Source: Scytonematopsis contorta HA4267-MV1 (GTDB lineage: Bacteria; Cyanobacteriota; Cyanobacteriia; Cyanobacteriales; Nostocaceae). From it: a stretch of 64,000 bases of DNA. The notes beneath the pieces were generated by a model. That model was not told the DNA's origin. It searched no databases and worked only from the letters and a program-made list of their open reading frames with translations. The stretch lies in contig JAHHIC010000079.1 of the NCBI GenBank assembly GCA_019359035.1, positions 1 to 64,000 on the forward strand, read 5' to 3'. Both the position numbers and the translations under genes were made by a program. This document shows, one piece after another, positions 35,116 to 43,529 of the stretch (its first letter is position 1; every line of letters begins with the position of its first letter).

Positions 35116-35201
35116 TTGCCTGAAACGATTATACGGCAAGGGTTTTAACGCTTAGCTAAATTCCTTAGCGTACGATTTTCCCATTTTGGCACGTTCTAGC
35201 C

Positions 35202-36530
35202 ATTATCGGGTTGCTAGCTATCCTCAAAGCAGGTGGAGCTTATTTACCCTTAGATCCAAGTTATCCTGCCGAACGCCTTGCTTTGATATTTCAGGATACG
35301 CAAATAGGGCTTTTATTAACTCAAAAATCCCTATTGTCCAAGCTTCCACAGCACCAAGCACGAGTTATTTGTTTAGACATTAATTGGGAAGAAACTAGCT
35401 TAGAAAATCAGCAAAATCTGACCAATGTTGTCACAGCTAATAACCTCGCTTATGTAATGTACACATCCGGTTCCACAGGTAAACCCAAAGGTGTTAGCAT
35501 CGTTCATCAAAGCGTAGTTAGGTTAGTTAACGCTACCAATTACGCACGCTTCGCAGAAGAAGTTTTTTTACAGCTAGCTCCTATTTCCTTTGATGCTTCC
35601 ACTTTCGAGATTTGGGGTTGTTTGCTGAACGGCGCCAAGTTAGTAGTTATGCCAGCTCGTGCGCCTTCTTTAAAAGAATTAGGAAGAGCTATCCAGAAAT
35701 ACCAAGTCACCATATTGTGGCTCACAGCAAGTTTATTTCACCTAATGGTAGATGAACATCTTGAGGATTTGCTGTCTGTACGTCAACTTTTAGCTGGTGG
35801 AGACGTTTTATCTGCGCCTCATCTGGGAAAGCTGCTTTCAAAAACTCAAGACTGTCAATTAATAAACGGTTACGGTCCAACTGAAAACACGACTTTTACT
35901 TGTTGCTATCCAATCACAAAGCTGAGTCAATTAAGCAGTTCTGTTCCCATAGGACGCCCAATAGCCAATACAGAAGTTTATATACTCGATAGATTTTTTC
36001 AACCAGTTCCAATTGGAGTAATAGGAGAATTATATATTGGTGGGATGGGTTTAGCGCGAGGATACTTCAACCTCCCCGAATTAACTGCGTCAAAGTTTAT
36101 CCCCAACCCCTTTAGTAAATTGCCTGGAGCTCGCTTATATAAAACAGGGGATTTAGTTCGTTATCTAAGCGATGGTAACATAGAATTTATCGGGCGAGCG
36201 GATACTCAAGTTAAAGTGAGAGGGTTTCGGATTGAACTGCAAGAAATTGAGGCGCTATTAAGCCAGCATCCCAACGTGCGACAAGCTATAGTGATTGTCA
36301 GTCCAGAAGAATTTAACAAGCGCTTAGTTGCTTATATTGTTACTGACATTGAATCGTTAGATACAAAAGAAATGCGTCAGTTTTTGTTAAAACAACTTCC
36401 GGAGTATATGATACCCAATAGCTTTGTACAACTTGATGTTTTACCTTTAACCCTCAATGGCAAGGTTGACCGCCAGCGCTTGTCAGCAGCTTTATTATCT
36501 AGCAAAAACGGGAGAAAACAACATGACTGA
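35202..36530 (+). pseudogene. NRPS adenylation domain, N-terminally truncated (Val-type code)
   Basis: Coding similarity starts at the transposon end (IIGLLAILKAGGAYLPLDPS), so motifs A1-A2 and about 130 residues are missing. A3 (MYTSGSTGKPKGV), A4-A5 (FDASTFEIWG, NGYGPTE), A8 (YKTGDLVRYL, VRGFRIELQEIE) and A10 (LNGKVDR) are intact. The specificity positions read D-A-F-W-L-G-G-T-F-K, a valine-type code. It ends after A10 with no carrier domain and overlaps the next gene by 8 bases, so it was once a stand-alone or C-A protein. A TTG at 35211 could start it, but the truncated fold is unlikely to work. Confidence 0.8.
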
Positions 36531-36864
36531 CTCTACAAACATAAATTTAGAACCAGCAACAGATGAAGGTATGATTATCACTACCGATAATACGAAAACA
36601 AAAACTCGTATCGAAGAAATCAGTGTTGGTAACGATTTAGTCGCTGACATTCAGAAGTTGATTGAGGAAGTTAATGTCCGTAGGATTACTATTAAAAACC
36701 AAGATGGGTATACATTACTTGACGTTCCCCTATCAGTAGGAGCAGTGGGTGGGGCAATTGGTGTAACCTTCTTCCCAGCACTATTAATCCTTGGTGGCTT
36801 AGGTACAGTGCTTACCCATATGTTTGTAACTCGCCTAAAAATTGTCGTTGAAAGAGAAGAATAG
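36523..36864 (+). CDS. DUF4342-family membrane protein
   Basis: The protein has 113 residues from the ATG at 36523, which has GGGAG 8 bases upstream; an upstream in-frame start at 36457 lies in the A-domain coding sequence. The DUF4342 pattern is VADIQKLIEEVNVRRITIKN then GYTLLDVPLSVG. A hydrophobic segment follows (about 76-99, VGGAIGVTFFPALLILGGL), and a charged tail ends it. It is a predicted small membrane protein of unknown role. It is coupled to the truncated A domain and followed 38 bases later by mbtH, so it belonged to the same biosynthetic operon. Confidence 0.8.
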   Translation: MTDSTNINLEPATDEGMIITTDNTKTKTRIEEISVGNDLVADIQKLIEEVNVRRITIKNQDGYTLLDVPLSVGAVGGAIGVTFFPALLILGGLGTVLTHMFVTRLKIVVEREE

Positions 36865-36902
36865 AAAGACTTTCAGTTCTTAACCACACAGGAGTTTTTT
36901 CC

Positions 36903-37109
36903 ATGAATATCAATGATTATGAAGATACAACAATTTATAAAGTTGTGGTGAATAATGAAGAACAATATTCGATATGGCCTGCCGACCGAGAGAACGCGCT
37001 CGGTTGGAAAGATGTTGGTCAAAAAGGTTCTAAGGCAGAATGTCTAACCTACATCAAAGAAGTGTGGACTGATATGAGACCTCTTAGCCTTAAAAAAGCT
37101 TTTTACTAA
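36903..37109 (+). CDS. mbtH: MbtH-family NRPS chaperone
   Basis: The 68-residue protein has the MbtH signature: NNEEQYSIWPADRENALGWK, then GSKAECLTYIKEVWTDMRPLSL, including the conserved Trp residues. MbtH proteins bind and activate adenylation domains. A strong AGGAG lies 7-8 bases before the ATG. Its nearby partner is the disabled Val-type A domain, but it may serve the Cys-activating A domains of the NRPSs at 49337-64000, which have no closer MbtH in the window. Confidence 0.93.
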   Translation: MNINDYEDTTIYKVVVNNEEQYSIWPADRENALGWKDVGQKGSKAECLTYIKEVWTDMRPLSLKKAFY

Positions 37110-37132
37110 CACAATACCGTAACCGTTCAGGG

Positions 37133-37151
37133 GGTGCGCCGCAGGCGCACC
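37133..37151 (+). terminator. Hairpin after mbtH
   Basis: The 8-bp GC-rich stem GGTGCGCC / GGCGCACC with a GCA loop lies 24 bases past the mbtH stop codon. A T-run is lacking, so termination is plausible but not certain; similar hairpins are also common dispersed repeats. Confidence 0.5.
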
Positions 37152-37459
37152 ACCCGGCAATCAAGTTGTAACTATTTGATTATAAGAAGCGCACAGGAAA
37201 TCTTTGAATGTAAAAAATAGGAAATCAGGTTTGATTATTGATTTATGTTACGAGGTAATACAGAGGTGTATTAGTGTAAGAGTAGACAGCAGGAGCAATC
37301 AACATCTCCAAATGGCAAACATCACTAATGGTGGCAAGTGACGAGTCGAAATACAAGAATTTATAGCTAATCGTCAAGAATAATCTGCTTCGTCCCGTGC
37401 GTGAGTTAAAAGGTACAGGTGCGGATATGAGGAATATTTAGTAGTCAGACAAACTTAAT

Positions 37460-37707
37460 TACAAAAAATTAGACATGAAAGCTTTACCCTGTCTGGAACC
37501 CAACGTATAAATAAGTGGAATGTGGCGACAGGTGAGTGCAAATACGGTCAACTCAGTGTTTTTGAGTACAGATGGTCGCTTTGCACTATCGGGAAACCTT
37601 GATAGAACTGTAGTTTGGATATTGGATTGGGAATTGTCCGATAGAGTAATTAATGGCTGGGATGGAGAAACTAAAACCTCACAGGAGGTAGTTAATCGTC
37701 TTAGGTG
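37460..37707 (+). pseudogene. WD40-repeat protein remnant
   Basis: Fragments in shifting frames read WNVATGEC and then VNSVFLSTDGRFALSGNLDR followed by ILDWELSD. This is the form of a WD40 blade and the typical end of a cyanobacterial WD40 protein. Frameshifts and missing residues show decay. The sequence is cut by the MITE at 37708. Confidence 0.6.
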
Positions 37708-37859
37708 CAGGGCTATTTCATTCTAAAATGTCACGTTTTATGCTGACGGGTTGATTCTCACAAAATGGTCATTTTTAGGGGTGAGTTTGTTTACTAAATT
37801 GTTATTTTCCTCAAAATATTCGTGAAAACTGCCACTAAAAATAGAATGAAATAGCCCTG
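37708..37859. mobile_element. 152-bp MITE with 18-bp perfect ends and target duplication
   Basis: The terminal inverted repeats are CAGGGCTATTTCATTCTA (37708-37725) and its exact reverse complement (37842-37859). GTCTTAGGTG occurs directly before and directly after the element, a 9-10 bp target duplication (the first G is shared context). There is no ORF inside. The insertion is recent by these marks. Confidence 0.92.
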
Positions 37860-37862
37860 GTC

Positions 37863-38771
37863 TTAGGTGTGTTCGTCCTGTGAACTTTGCCGAGCATTGA
37901 GTACTTGTTGAGATGCCATAATTATGAAATTTAGATGGTGATCGCTCAATCCACTTTTCGCAGATTCAGCTATAACTACAGCGAGTTGTTCTGGTGTCAA
38001 GTTTTTAATTTTCGCTGCAATTTCGGAAATTACTACATCTGATGCATGATAAAAAGTGAAGTCGTCAGACATAATAGTATTAGTTGTAATTTCTTCTGCT
38101 TTATCAACTGCGAAAAGTGACAAGCCTTCAATAACCGATGTATTGCTGTCTATAGCTTTTTCTCCACTAAAGTTTTTTATGGTAGAGCACATCGGCAAAA
38201 CGTTAGATAGCTCAATATCTTTTGCTTTTTCAGTAGATGTGCGGGAATTACATTTTGTGGTTTTTGAAAATGTATCAAATGCAACTGACTCTTTAAAATT
38301 GGAATCTAAATTTTTGTTCTTATTTTGGCGGATAATTTGTTTAGCCTTTGTGTAGGTAATATTTTCACCTAAACTTGCGATCCGCAAAACTTCTGCTCTA
38401 ACTTCGTTGGGTGTAGAAGGAGCAGCAATGAGATAGAGGGCTGATGCGGTAATATTCAAATTCGTAAAATTTACAAATTTGAACTGATCTGCAACTTGCA
38501 TAAATTTTGTTGCAGTTGATACACTCCAATTGAATTCAAATTTGAGCCAATTAATAAACTTCCCATGTCCGAGAGACATCTTAATTGCAATTAGCTTATG
38601 CCCAATATTGATAATATCTTCACATGTACGGCGCATCAGTGTTTTAATTTCGTTGGTATTACGTAAAACCAGCAAGCGTGTTTCAGCTTCTAAAGCTTCG
38701 TATTCAAATCCTTGAATTTGCAAATTTGAGGAATGTTCTAATGCCTCAGGTAAGATATTATGCTGATTCAT
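37863..38771 (-). CDS. DUF3102-family protein
   Basis: The 302-residue protein has a DUF3102-like N-terminal domain (about 25-120): NEIKTLMRRTCEDIINIGHK then LGHGKFINWLKFEFNWSVST and ATKFMQVADQFK. A second helical segment (130-165) carries YTKAKQIIRQN. The middle (165-225) is low-complexity and polar. The C-terminal region ends LTPEQLAVVIAESAKSGLSD. Many DUF3102 proteins have plasmid or phage context and may bind DNA; the role is unknown. The stop codon lies in the MITE target duplication, so its 3' flank is altered but the frame is intact. Confidence 0.75.
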   Translation of the reverse strand: MNQHNILPEALEHSSNLQIQGFEYEALEAETRLLVLRNTNEIKTLMRRTCEDIINIGHKLIAIKMSLGHGKFINWLKFEFNWSVSTATKFMQVADQFKFVNFTNLNITASALYLIAAPSTPNEVRAEVLRIASLGENITYTKAKQIIRQNKNKNLDSNFKESVAFDTFSKTTKCNSRTSTEKAKDIELSNVLPMCSTIKNFSGEKAIDSNTSVIEGLSLFAVDKAEEITTNTIMSDDFTFYHASDVVISEIAAKIKNLTPEQLAVVIAESAKSGLSDHHLNFIIMASQQVLNARQSSQDEHT

Positions 38772-38867
38772 AAGCTATCTACTCCTTTTGGAATATAGTT
38801 TTGTGTTAATTTGCTCAATTGTTGGCAATACTTGTCGGTTAAGAAAATTCGATAACCTAAAAATCTT

Positions 38868-38895
38868 GTAGAGACGAGATTAATCGCGTCTCTAC
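38868..38895. repeat. 28-bp palindrome, second copy of the GTAGAGACG type
   Basis: Arms GTAGAGACGAGATT and AATCGCGTCTCTAC differ by one base. It matches the palindrome at 2046-2073 in its outer nine bases on each side. Confidence 0.75.
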
Positions 38896-39460
38896 ATACC
38901 AAGAATCGCCACAAAAAATCTTTAACCGAGCAGTATCGCAATTGTTGCAGGTTATTAGAGATTTGCATTCGTTATATTCCAGTAGGACACTAAGTACTAA
39001 GTAGGCCAGCGTAACTAACTCATACTGCATCTGTAGATAGTGGAAGAAAGTGAAGCCAAGCAATCACAAGTCTTTAGTCACTTAACTGTCCGTTATATTA
39101 TGTAGTCTAGGTTTATTTCCGCTAACTTACTTAAATGTGCCATATCCATAGCGTACCAGAAAGAGATGGCTGAAACGCCGAAAAAGTAAAATTTGATGTT
39201 AGAGTCTTGACAATAGCAAATATAAAAATTATTTATTATACTAATTTTAATTCAGAATACATATAGAGATATGATTTCTAAAACTCTTTCTATACAATAG
39301 CTTTAATCTTATCTCTAGATGTTTATCATAAATAGTTTGTATTATTCAAGTCAAAGATATTTGAAAAACAAATTATTTTTATATTTTTTATACCCAATAA
39401 TCTTGCCTGTTATACTAAACTACGGAGTTCTATTCTTAAAAAGAAGCATTTTTTGACAAA

Positions 39461-39675
39461 TAGTACAGTACGGCGGAAATAAACCTACCATCATAAATTG
39501 CTAAAAAGCTCTTATTCTAAGCTTTTGTTGCCTTTGAACTTCGTACTCCTGCCTTCATCTACTAGTACAATAAGGCAGAAGTACGGAGGCAGAAGGCAGA
39601 AGGCGCAAAAGCTTATAATAATAAAAGCTTTTTGTCTGGTACTAATGGTCTATTTATTTCCGCCGATGTATACTA
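39461..39675. repeat. 215-bp MITE with long inverted arms
   Basis: The left arm (TAGTACAGTACGGCGGAAAT then AAAAAGCT ... AAGCTTTTG ... CCTGCCTTC) and right arm (GAAGGCGCAAAAGCTTATAA to CCGATGTATACTA) are imperfect inverted copies. The right arm recurs at 43408-43474 before the PKS gene. Confidence 0.75.
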
Positions 39676-40038
39676 GTAAGTTGGGTTATTATAGAAAGAA
39701 AGCGGCGTTAAAGAAGTAATTAATAATAAATTTGACTAAATATTTTGGTGACGATTGTTGCTACTTTGATAATTTTCAATTACACTGAATTTATATGTTG
39801 TAATTTAGTATTAATTTCGTACGTTTTTGCACGCTGTTGGCTTCTGTTAGGAGCAGTCCAAATTCGTAAATTTTGCGAATTTGAATCGCCGCCTCAGCCT
39901 TATAACTCACTACAGCTTTCTTTGTACCCAAAAGTGCTATAGTAGGAGTTGTTGAACGTTCAAGTTTAGGAGAAGAGTCGTAGCTTTTTATCTCGTCAGA
40001 TGGGTCGAGAAATCTGAGGTTTAGAAAAAGCTCGTGAA

Positions 40039-41826
40039 ATGACAAATATTATGAACACTAAGCAAGAATTTTCGACCTTGGTAGACCTGCTGCGCTATCG
40101 AGGAACGCATCAACCCGAGCAAAAAGCCTATACCTTCCTTTCTAACGGGGAAACTGAAACAGCAAGCTTGACTTATGGACAATTGTTACAGCAGGCACGG
40201 GCGATCGCAACTGAGCTTAGGAGGCTGGGGTTAGCTGGAGGCGAGCGAGCATTGCTACTCTACTCACCTGGTTTGGAGTTCATTTCCGCTTTCTTTGGAT
40301 GTTTGTATGCAGGAGTGCTAGCTGTACCTGCTTTCCCACCCCGTCGTAATCAGAAGATTACCAGAATCAAGGCAATTTCATCTGATGCCCTGGCAAAGGT
40401 GGCGCTAACTGATACATCCATTCTCACAGACATAAAGTATCAGTTAGCTCAGTATCCAGAATTGAGCAATATGCAACTCCTAGCAACCGATAGCATTGCC
40501 AACAACATCGTATTAGACTGGCAGGAACCAGAAATTAGTAGCGACACCATAGCTTTCCTTCAGTACACCTCGGGTTCGACATCGGCTCCCAAGGGTGTAA
40601 TGGTAAGCCACGGCAATTTGCTCCACAACTTGTTGGTTACAGATGTTGGTTGGAATCACACATCTAGTAGTGTCATGGTTAGCTGGTTACCAACTTTCCA
40701 CGATTTAGGTCTCATCTATGGAGTACTGTTACCGTTACGCTTTGGTTTCCCATGCTATTTGATGCCTCCAACAACCTTCTTACAGCAACCTCGGCGCTGG
40801 TTAGAAGCTATCTCGCGCTACAGAGGCACCCACAGTGCCGCTCCCAACTTTGCCTTTAACTTATGCATCCGCAAAATCTCTGAAGCACAGAAAGCAGATT
40901 TGGATCTGAGCAGTTGGAAAGTAGCTCTTAACGGCGCTGAACCTATCTCACCTGAAGTATTTGTGCGCTTTATTGAGACTTTCGTTGCCTGCCGTTTCCA
41001 ACCAGATACCCTCTGCCCTGCCTATGGTCTAGCTGAAACTACCCTTGTAGTTTCTAAAGTCCATCATGGTAACCCAACCATCTTCTGTCACCTTTCCGAT
41101 ACGGACATAGGACAGAACCGCATTGTAGAAGTTTCTGCGGATGCTAGTAATTGCCAAACCTTGATTGGGTGTGGTGTGGTAGATTTAGATACAAATGTTG
41201 CAATTGTTCATCCTAAACGTCTCACTCGTTGCCTACCTAATGAAATTGGAGAGATTTGGGTGTCAGGTGTCACTGTAACCCAAGGTTATTGGATGCGACC
41301 AGAAGAAACAGAGCAAACCTTCCGAGCTTATACAGCAGATACCAACGAAGGACCATTTTTGCGTACTGGTGATTTAGGGTTTATAAGGCACGGTCAGCTG
41401 TTTATTACCGGACGCTTAAAGGATGTGATTATCATTCGAGGTAATAATCATTATCCCCAGGATATTGAATGGACGGTAGAATATAGCCATCCATCACTGC
41501 GTATGAACTCTGGGGCAGCGTTTGGAGTTAAAGTGGATAGCGAAGAGCAACTAGTCGTTGTTCAGGAGGTGGAGCGAAGTTGGTTCCGGAAACTGGATGT
41601 AAATGAAGTGATTGGAGATATTCGTCAGGCGTTAATGGCACAATATGAACTGCGGGTTTATGCAGTAGCTTTGATAAAGCCAGGAAGTATTCCGAAAACT
41701 TCAAGTGGTAAGATAATGCGTCATGCTTGTCGAACCAAATTTCTGGAAGGAACCTTAGAAGTTTTAAATCCGGGTGGTGCTCATCCAGAACATCTAAAGA
41801 AATTAACTGTTATGAGTGTGATATAG
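40039..41826 (+). CDS. Fatty acyl-AMP ligase (FAAL)
   Basis: The 595-residue protein is an FAAL of the type that loads a fatty acid as acyl-AMP onto an ACP. Motifs seen are LQYTSGSTSAPKGVMVSHGN (P-loop), SWLPTFHDLGLIYG, NGAEPISPEVFVRF, PAYGLAETTLVVSK, LRTGDLGFI and GRLKDVIIIRGNNHYPQDIE, ending KTSSGKIMRH. An ATG at 40051 (MNTKQEF) is an alternative start. It has no fused ACP. The next gene carries a C-terminal ACP, which is the probable acceptor. It opens a plus-strand operon ending in two NRPSs. Chain length cannot be told from the sequence. Confidence 0.92.
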   Translation: MTNIMNTKQEFSTLVDLLRYRGTHQPEQKAYTFLSNGETETASLTYGQLLQQARAIATELRRLGLAGGERALLLYSPGLEFISAFFGCLYAGVLAVPAFPPRRNQKITRIKAISSDALAKVALTDTSILTDIKYQLAQYPELSNMQLLATDSIANNIVLDWQEPEISSDTIAFLQYTSGSTSAPKGVMVSHGNLLHNLLVTDVGWNHTSSSVMVSWLPTFHDLGLIYGVLLPLRFGFPCYLMPPTTFLQQPRRWLEAISRYRGTHSAAPNFAFNLCIRKISEAQKADLDLSSWKVALNGAEPISPEVFVRFIETFVACRFQPDTLCPAYGLAETTLVVSKVHHGNPTIFCHLSDTDIGQNRIVEVSADASNCQTLIGCGVVDLDTNVAIVHPKRLTRCLPNEIGEIWVSGVTVTQGYWMRPEETEQTFRAYTADTNEGPFLRTGDLGFIRHGQLFITGRLKDVIIIRGNNHYPQDIEWTVEYSHPSLRMNSGAAFGVKVDSEEQLVVVQEVERSWFRKLDVNEVIGDIRQALMAQYELRVYAVALIKPGSIPKTSSGKIMRHACRTKFLEGTLEVLNPGGAHPEHLKKLTVMSVI

Positions 41827-41925
41827 CAATCAACACCGGAATTCTGAATTTATCATTAGGACAGTCAAAAGCAAAGAGGAACTTTTTGTCAAAACACAAA
41901 TAGCAATTGAGAAAAAGAGGAAATT

Positions 41926-43344
41926 ATGAATATGCTCGCTCAAGACCAAATCAAACATTTTGTAGAGAAAGGATGGTGCGGTCCACTCGATATATTTTCA
42001 CAGTCAGAAGTTGCATATTTTAAAGATTGTTTAGAAACTAATAGTTCCATCAAAGAAGTAGATAGTCAGCCGATGATGATGCTCTACAACAATGTTTTGA
42101 ACATCAATACATCTCGCGACCTGCACCTCTTCTACAAACCAATAGCGGAGATGTTTAAAAGCCCCAAGATTGTTCGGTTGTTAAATCAGCTGGGCGAACC
42201 TAATCTCTTATTGTGGAATACAAATGTTTTTTGCAAAATGCCAGGAGAAGGTGAGATTAAATGGCATCAAGTTTATGATTCTTATGACCCTAGCAGTTAT
42301 GACCCTCAAAAACCAGCATTGCTTTACCCTGAAGGAGAAGATTTCTTAAACCTAACAGTATGGGTAGCTTTAGATGATGCGACTCTCGATAATGGCTGCT
42401 TGCGTTTTGCCAATAACACTCACTACAAAAAATTTCAGCGTTTGCAGGTGCCTGCCGAGGAGGGAATGTTCGCAGGTGTGAAAAACCATAAAATGGTTTG
42501 GCAAGGGCGAAGGCAATATTCCGCAGTATTTGACTTCAATGAGAATGAATGGGAAGTGGAAGCAGTACCGGCTCGGGCTGGTCAGGTTATTATCTTCACT
42601 GAGAGGGTAATGCACTGTTCTGGTGCTAATAACTCCAATCAGCGCCGACTAGCTATTAACGCACGTTACGTTCGTCCAAGCGTGCAGATTTACCCCCATC
42701 GTTTGCAAGACGATTTCATTGATGAAAATTTTCACAACATAAAAAGGCATTTCTGTATGCTAGTGTCAGGACAAGATAATTTCGGCATAAATGTTATTAG
42801 AGATTGGAACAATTTAGATGATACAGAAGTAGAATTTCATAACATGAGCAATTTAGTACGTTTTGGTCATGTTGAATTGCCCCAAGGCAAACAACAAATA
42901 GAGATTGACAGTCTCTATCAACAGGTAATGGAGGGAGATTGTCCGAGAGCAGAACCAGACCCAATTCAGCACCCGCGAAAATATATTCAATGGCAAGCGT
43001 GGAATCAACATAAAGGAATGAGTCGCTGTGAGGCTATGAAGCGGTACAGCCAACTAATATCCAAACTGCCACGGGTAGATAGACAAAAGAAGCTGCCTTT
43101 AAGCGAGCAGATAAAAGCTTGGTTAGTTTCTTATGTAGCTGAACTGCTTAAAATAGAACCAGATGAGGTGGATTGCACAGTTCCTTTTGAGCGATACGCT
43201 CTGGGTTCCGCTGATGCAGCAAGTCTGACGGGTGAACTGGGGGCTTGGCTGGAACGAGACCTTCCTGCTACTCTGTTTTACAATTACCCCAATATAGAAA
43301 CTTTGGCTAACCATTTAGCTTCTGAAAGACCCCTTGTTTGTTAA
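41926..43344 (+). CDS. SyrB2/HctB-like non-heme Fe(II)/alpha-ketoglutarate halogenase fused to ACP
   Basis: Residues 1-300 align in order with SyrB2-type halogenases (DQIKHFVEKGWCGPLDIFS, LLLWNTNVF, IKWHQVYD, LTVWVALDDATLDNGCLRF, VIIFTERVMHCS). The iron ligands are His114 and His230. The position of the usual Asp/Glu ligand is Val116 (HQV), as in halogenases, where a small residue frees a site for chloride. Arg241 fits the alpha-ketoglutarate-binding Arg. Residues about 390-472 are an ACP with Ser428 in LGSADAASL, so the usual Asp before the Ser is Gly. A good RBS (AGAGGAAAT) precedes the ATG. Chlorination or bromination of an ACP-bound acyl chain is inferred. Confidence 0.8.
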   Translation: MNMLAQDQIKHFVEKGWCGPLDIFSQSEVAYFKDCLETNSSIKEVDSQPMMMLYNNVLNINTSRDLHLFYKPIAEMFKSPKIVRLLNQLGEPNLLLWNTNVFCKMPGEGEIKWHQVYDSYDPSSYDPQKPALLYPEGEDFLNLTVWVALDDATLDNGCLRFANNTHYKKFQRLQVPAEEGMFAGVKNHKMVWQGRRQYSAVFDFNENEWEVEAVPARAGQVIIFTERVMHCSGANNSNQRRLAINARYVRPSVQIYPHRLQDDFIDENFHNIKRHFCMLVSGQDNFGINVIRDWNNLDDTEVEFHNMSNLVRFGHVELPQGKQQIEIDSLYQQVMEGDCPRAEPDPIQHPRKYIQWQAWNQHKGMSRCEAMKRYSQLISKLPRVDRQKKLPLSEQIKAWLVSYVAELLKIEPDEVDCTVPFERYALGSADAASLTGELGAWLERDLPATLFYNYPNIETLANHLASERPLVC

Positions 43345-43345
43345 A

Positions 43346-43474
43346 AAGGCATCTATACTGGAGGCAGAAGGAATTAGATTTTTACCTTATGCCCTCTGCC
43401 CTCGTCGCAAAAGCTTATAACAAAAGCTTTTTGTCTGTTGCTAATGGTTGACTTATTTCCGCCGATGCGTACTA
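43346..43474. repeat. Partial copy of the 39461 MITE
   Basis: From about 43408 (CGCAAAAGCTTATAAC) to CCGATGCGTACTA the sequence repeats the right arm of the 39461-39675 element. A GGCAGAAGG / CCCTCTGCCCTC pair lies to its left. It occupies most of the gap between the halogenase and PKS genes. Confidence 0.7.
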
Positions 43475-43529
43475 GCCTGTAGTAGACAAGCTGGCAAATC
43501 GGTAAAGAAAAAAATTAAGGAATATTGCA

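Larger units (their letters stand above)
30000..35201. mobile_element. Tn3-family transposon, 5.2 kb
   Basis: The terminal 38-bp inverted repeats are at 30000-30037 (GGCTAGAACGTGCCAAAACG to TACGCTAAG) and 35164-35201. They match at about 33 of 38 bases, with the inner TACGCTAAG typical of Tn3 ends. Flanks ACTAT and ATTAT differ at one of five bases, so they may be an aged target duplication. It carries tnpA, a regulator and a tyrosine recombinase. Its right end includes a diverged second copy of the tnpA 3' end (34961-35115), so the ends are extended inverted repeats of roughly 220-240 bp. Confidence 0.9.
38772..40038. other. Long intergenic region upstream of the biosynthetic genes
   Basis: This 1.27-kb AT-rich region has no supported gene. 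It contains the 28-bp palindrome at 38868-38895, the 215-bp MITE at 39461-39675 and, near 39950-40030, a purine-rich stretch with AGGAGAAG and GAGG. The promoter of the FAAL-led operon should lie within it. Small open frames at 39498-40045 are not gene-like. Confidence 0.5.

Noticed and set aside
35186-35383. Open frame starting MARSSHYRV, like the start of the frame ending at 30015
   Set aside because: Both MARSSH starts are translations of the transposon's terminal inverted repeat, not related genes.
39498-39942. Small open frames upstream of FAAL
   Set aside because: They lie in MITE sequence or AT-rich spacer, with no ribosome site or homology.
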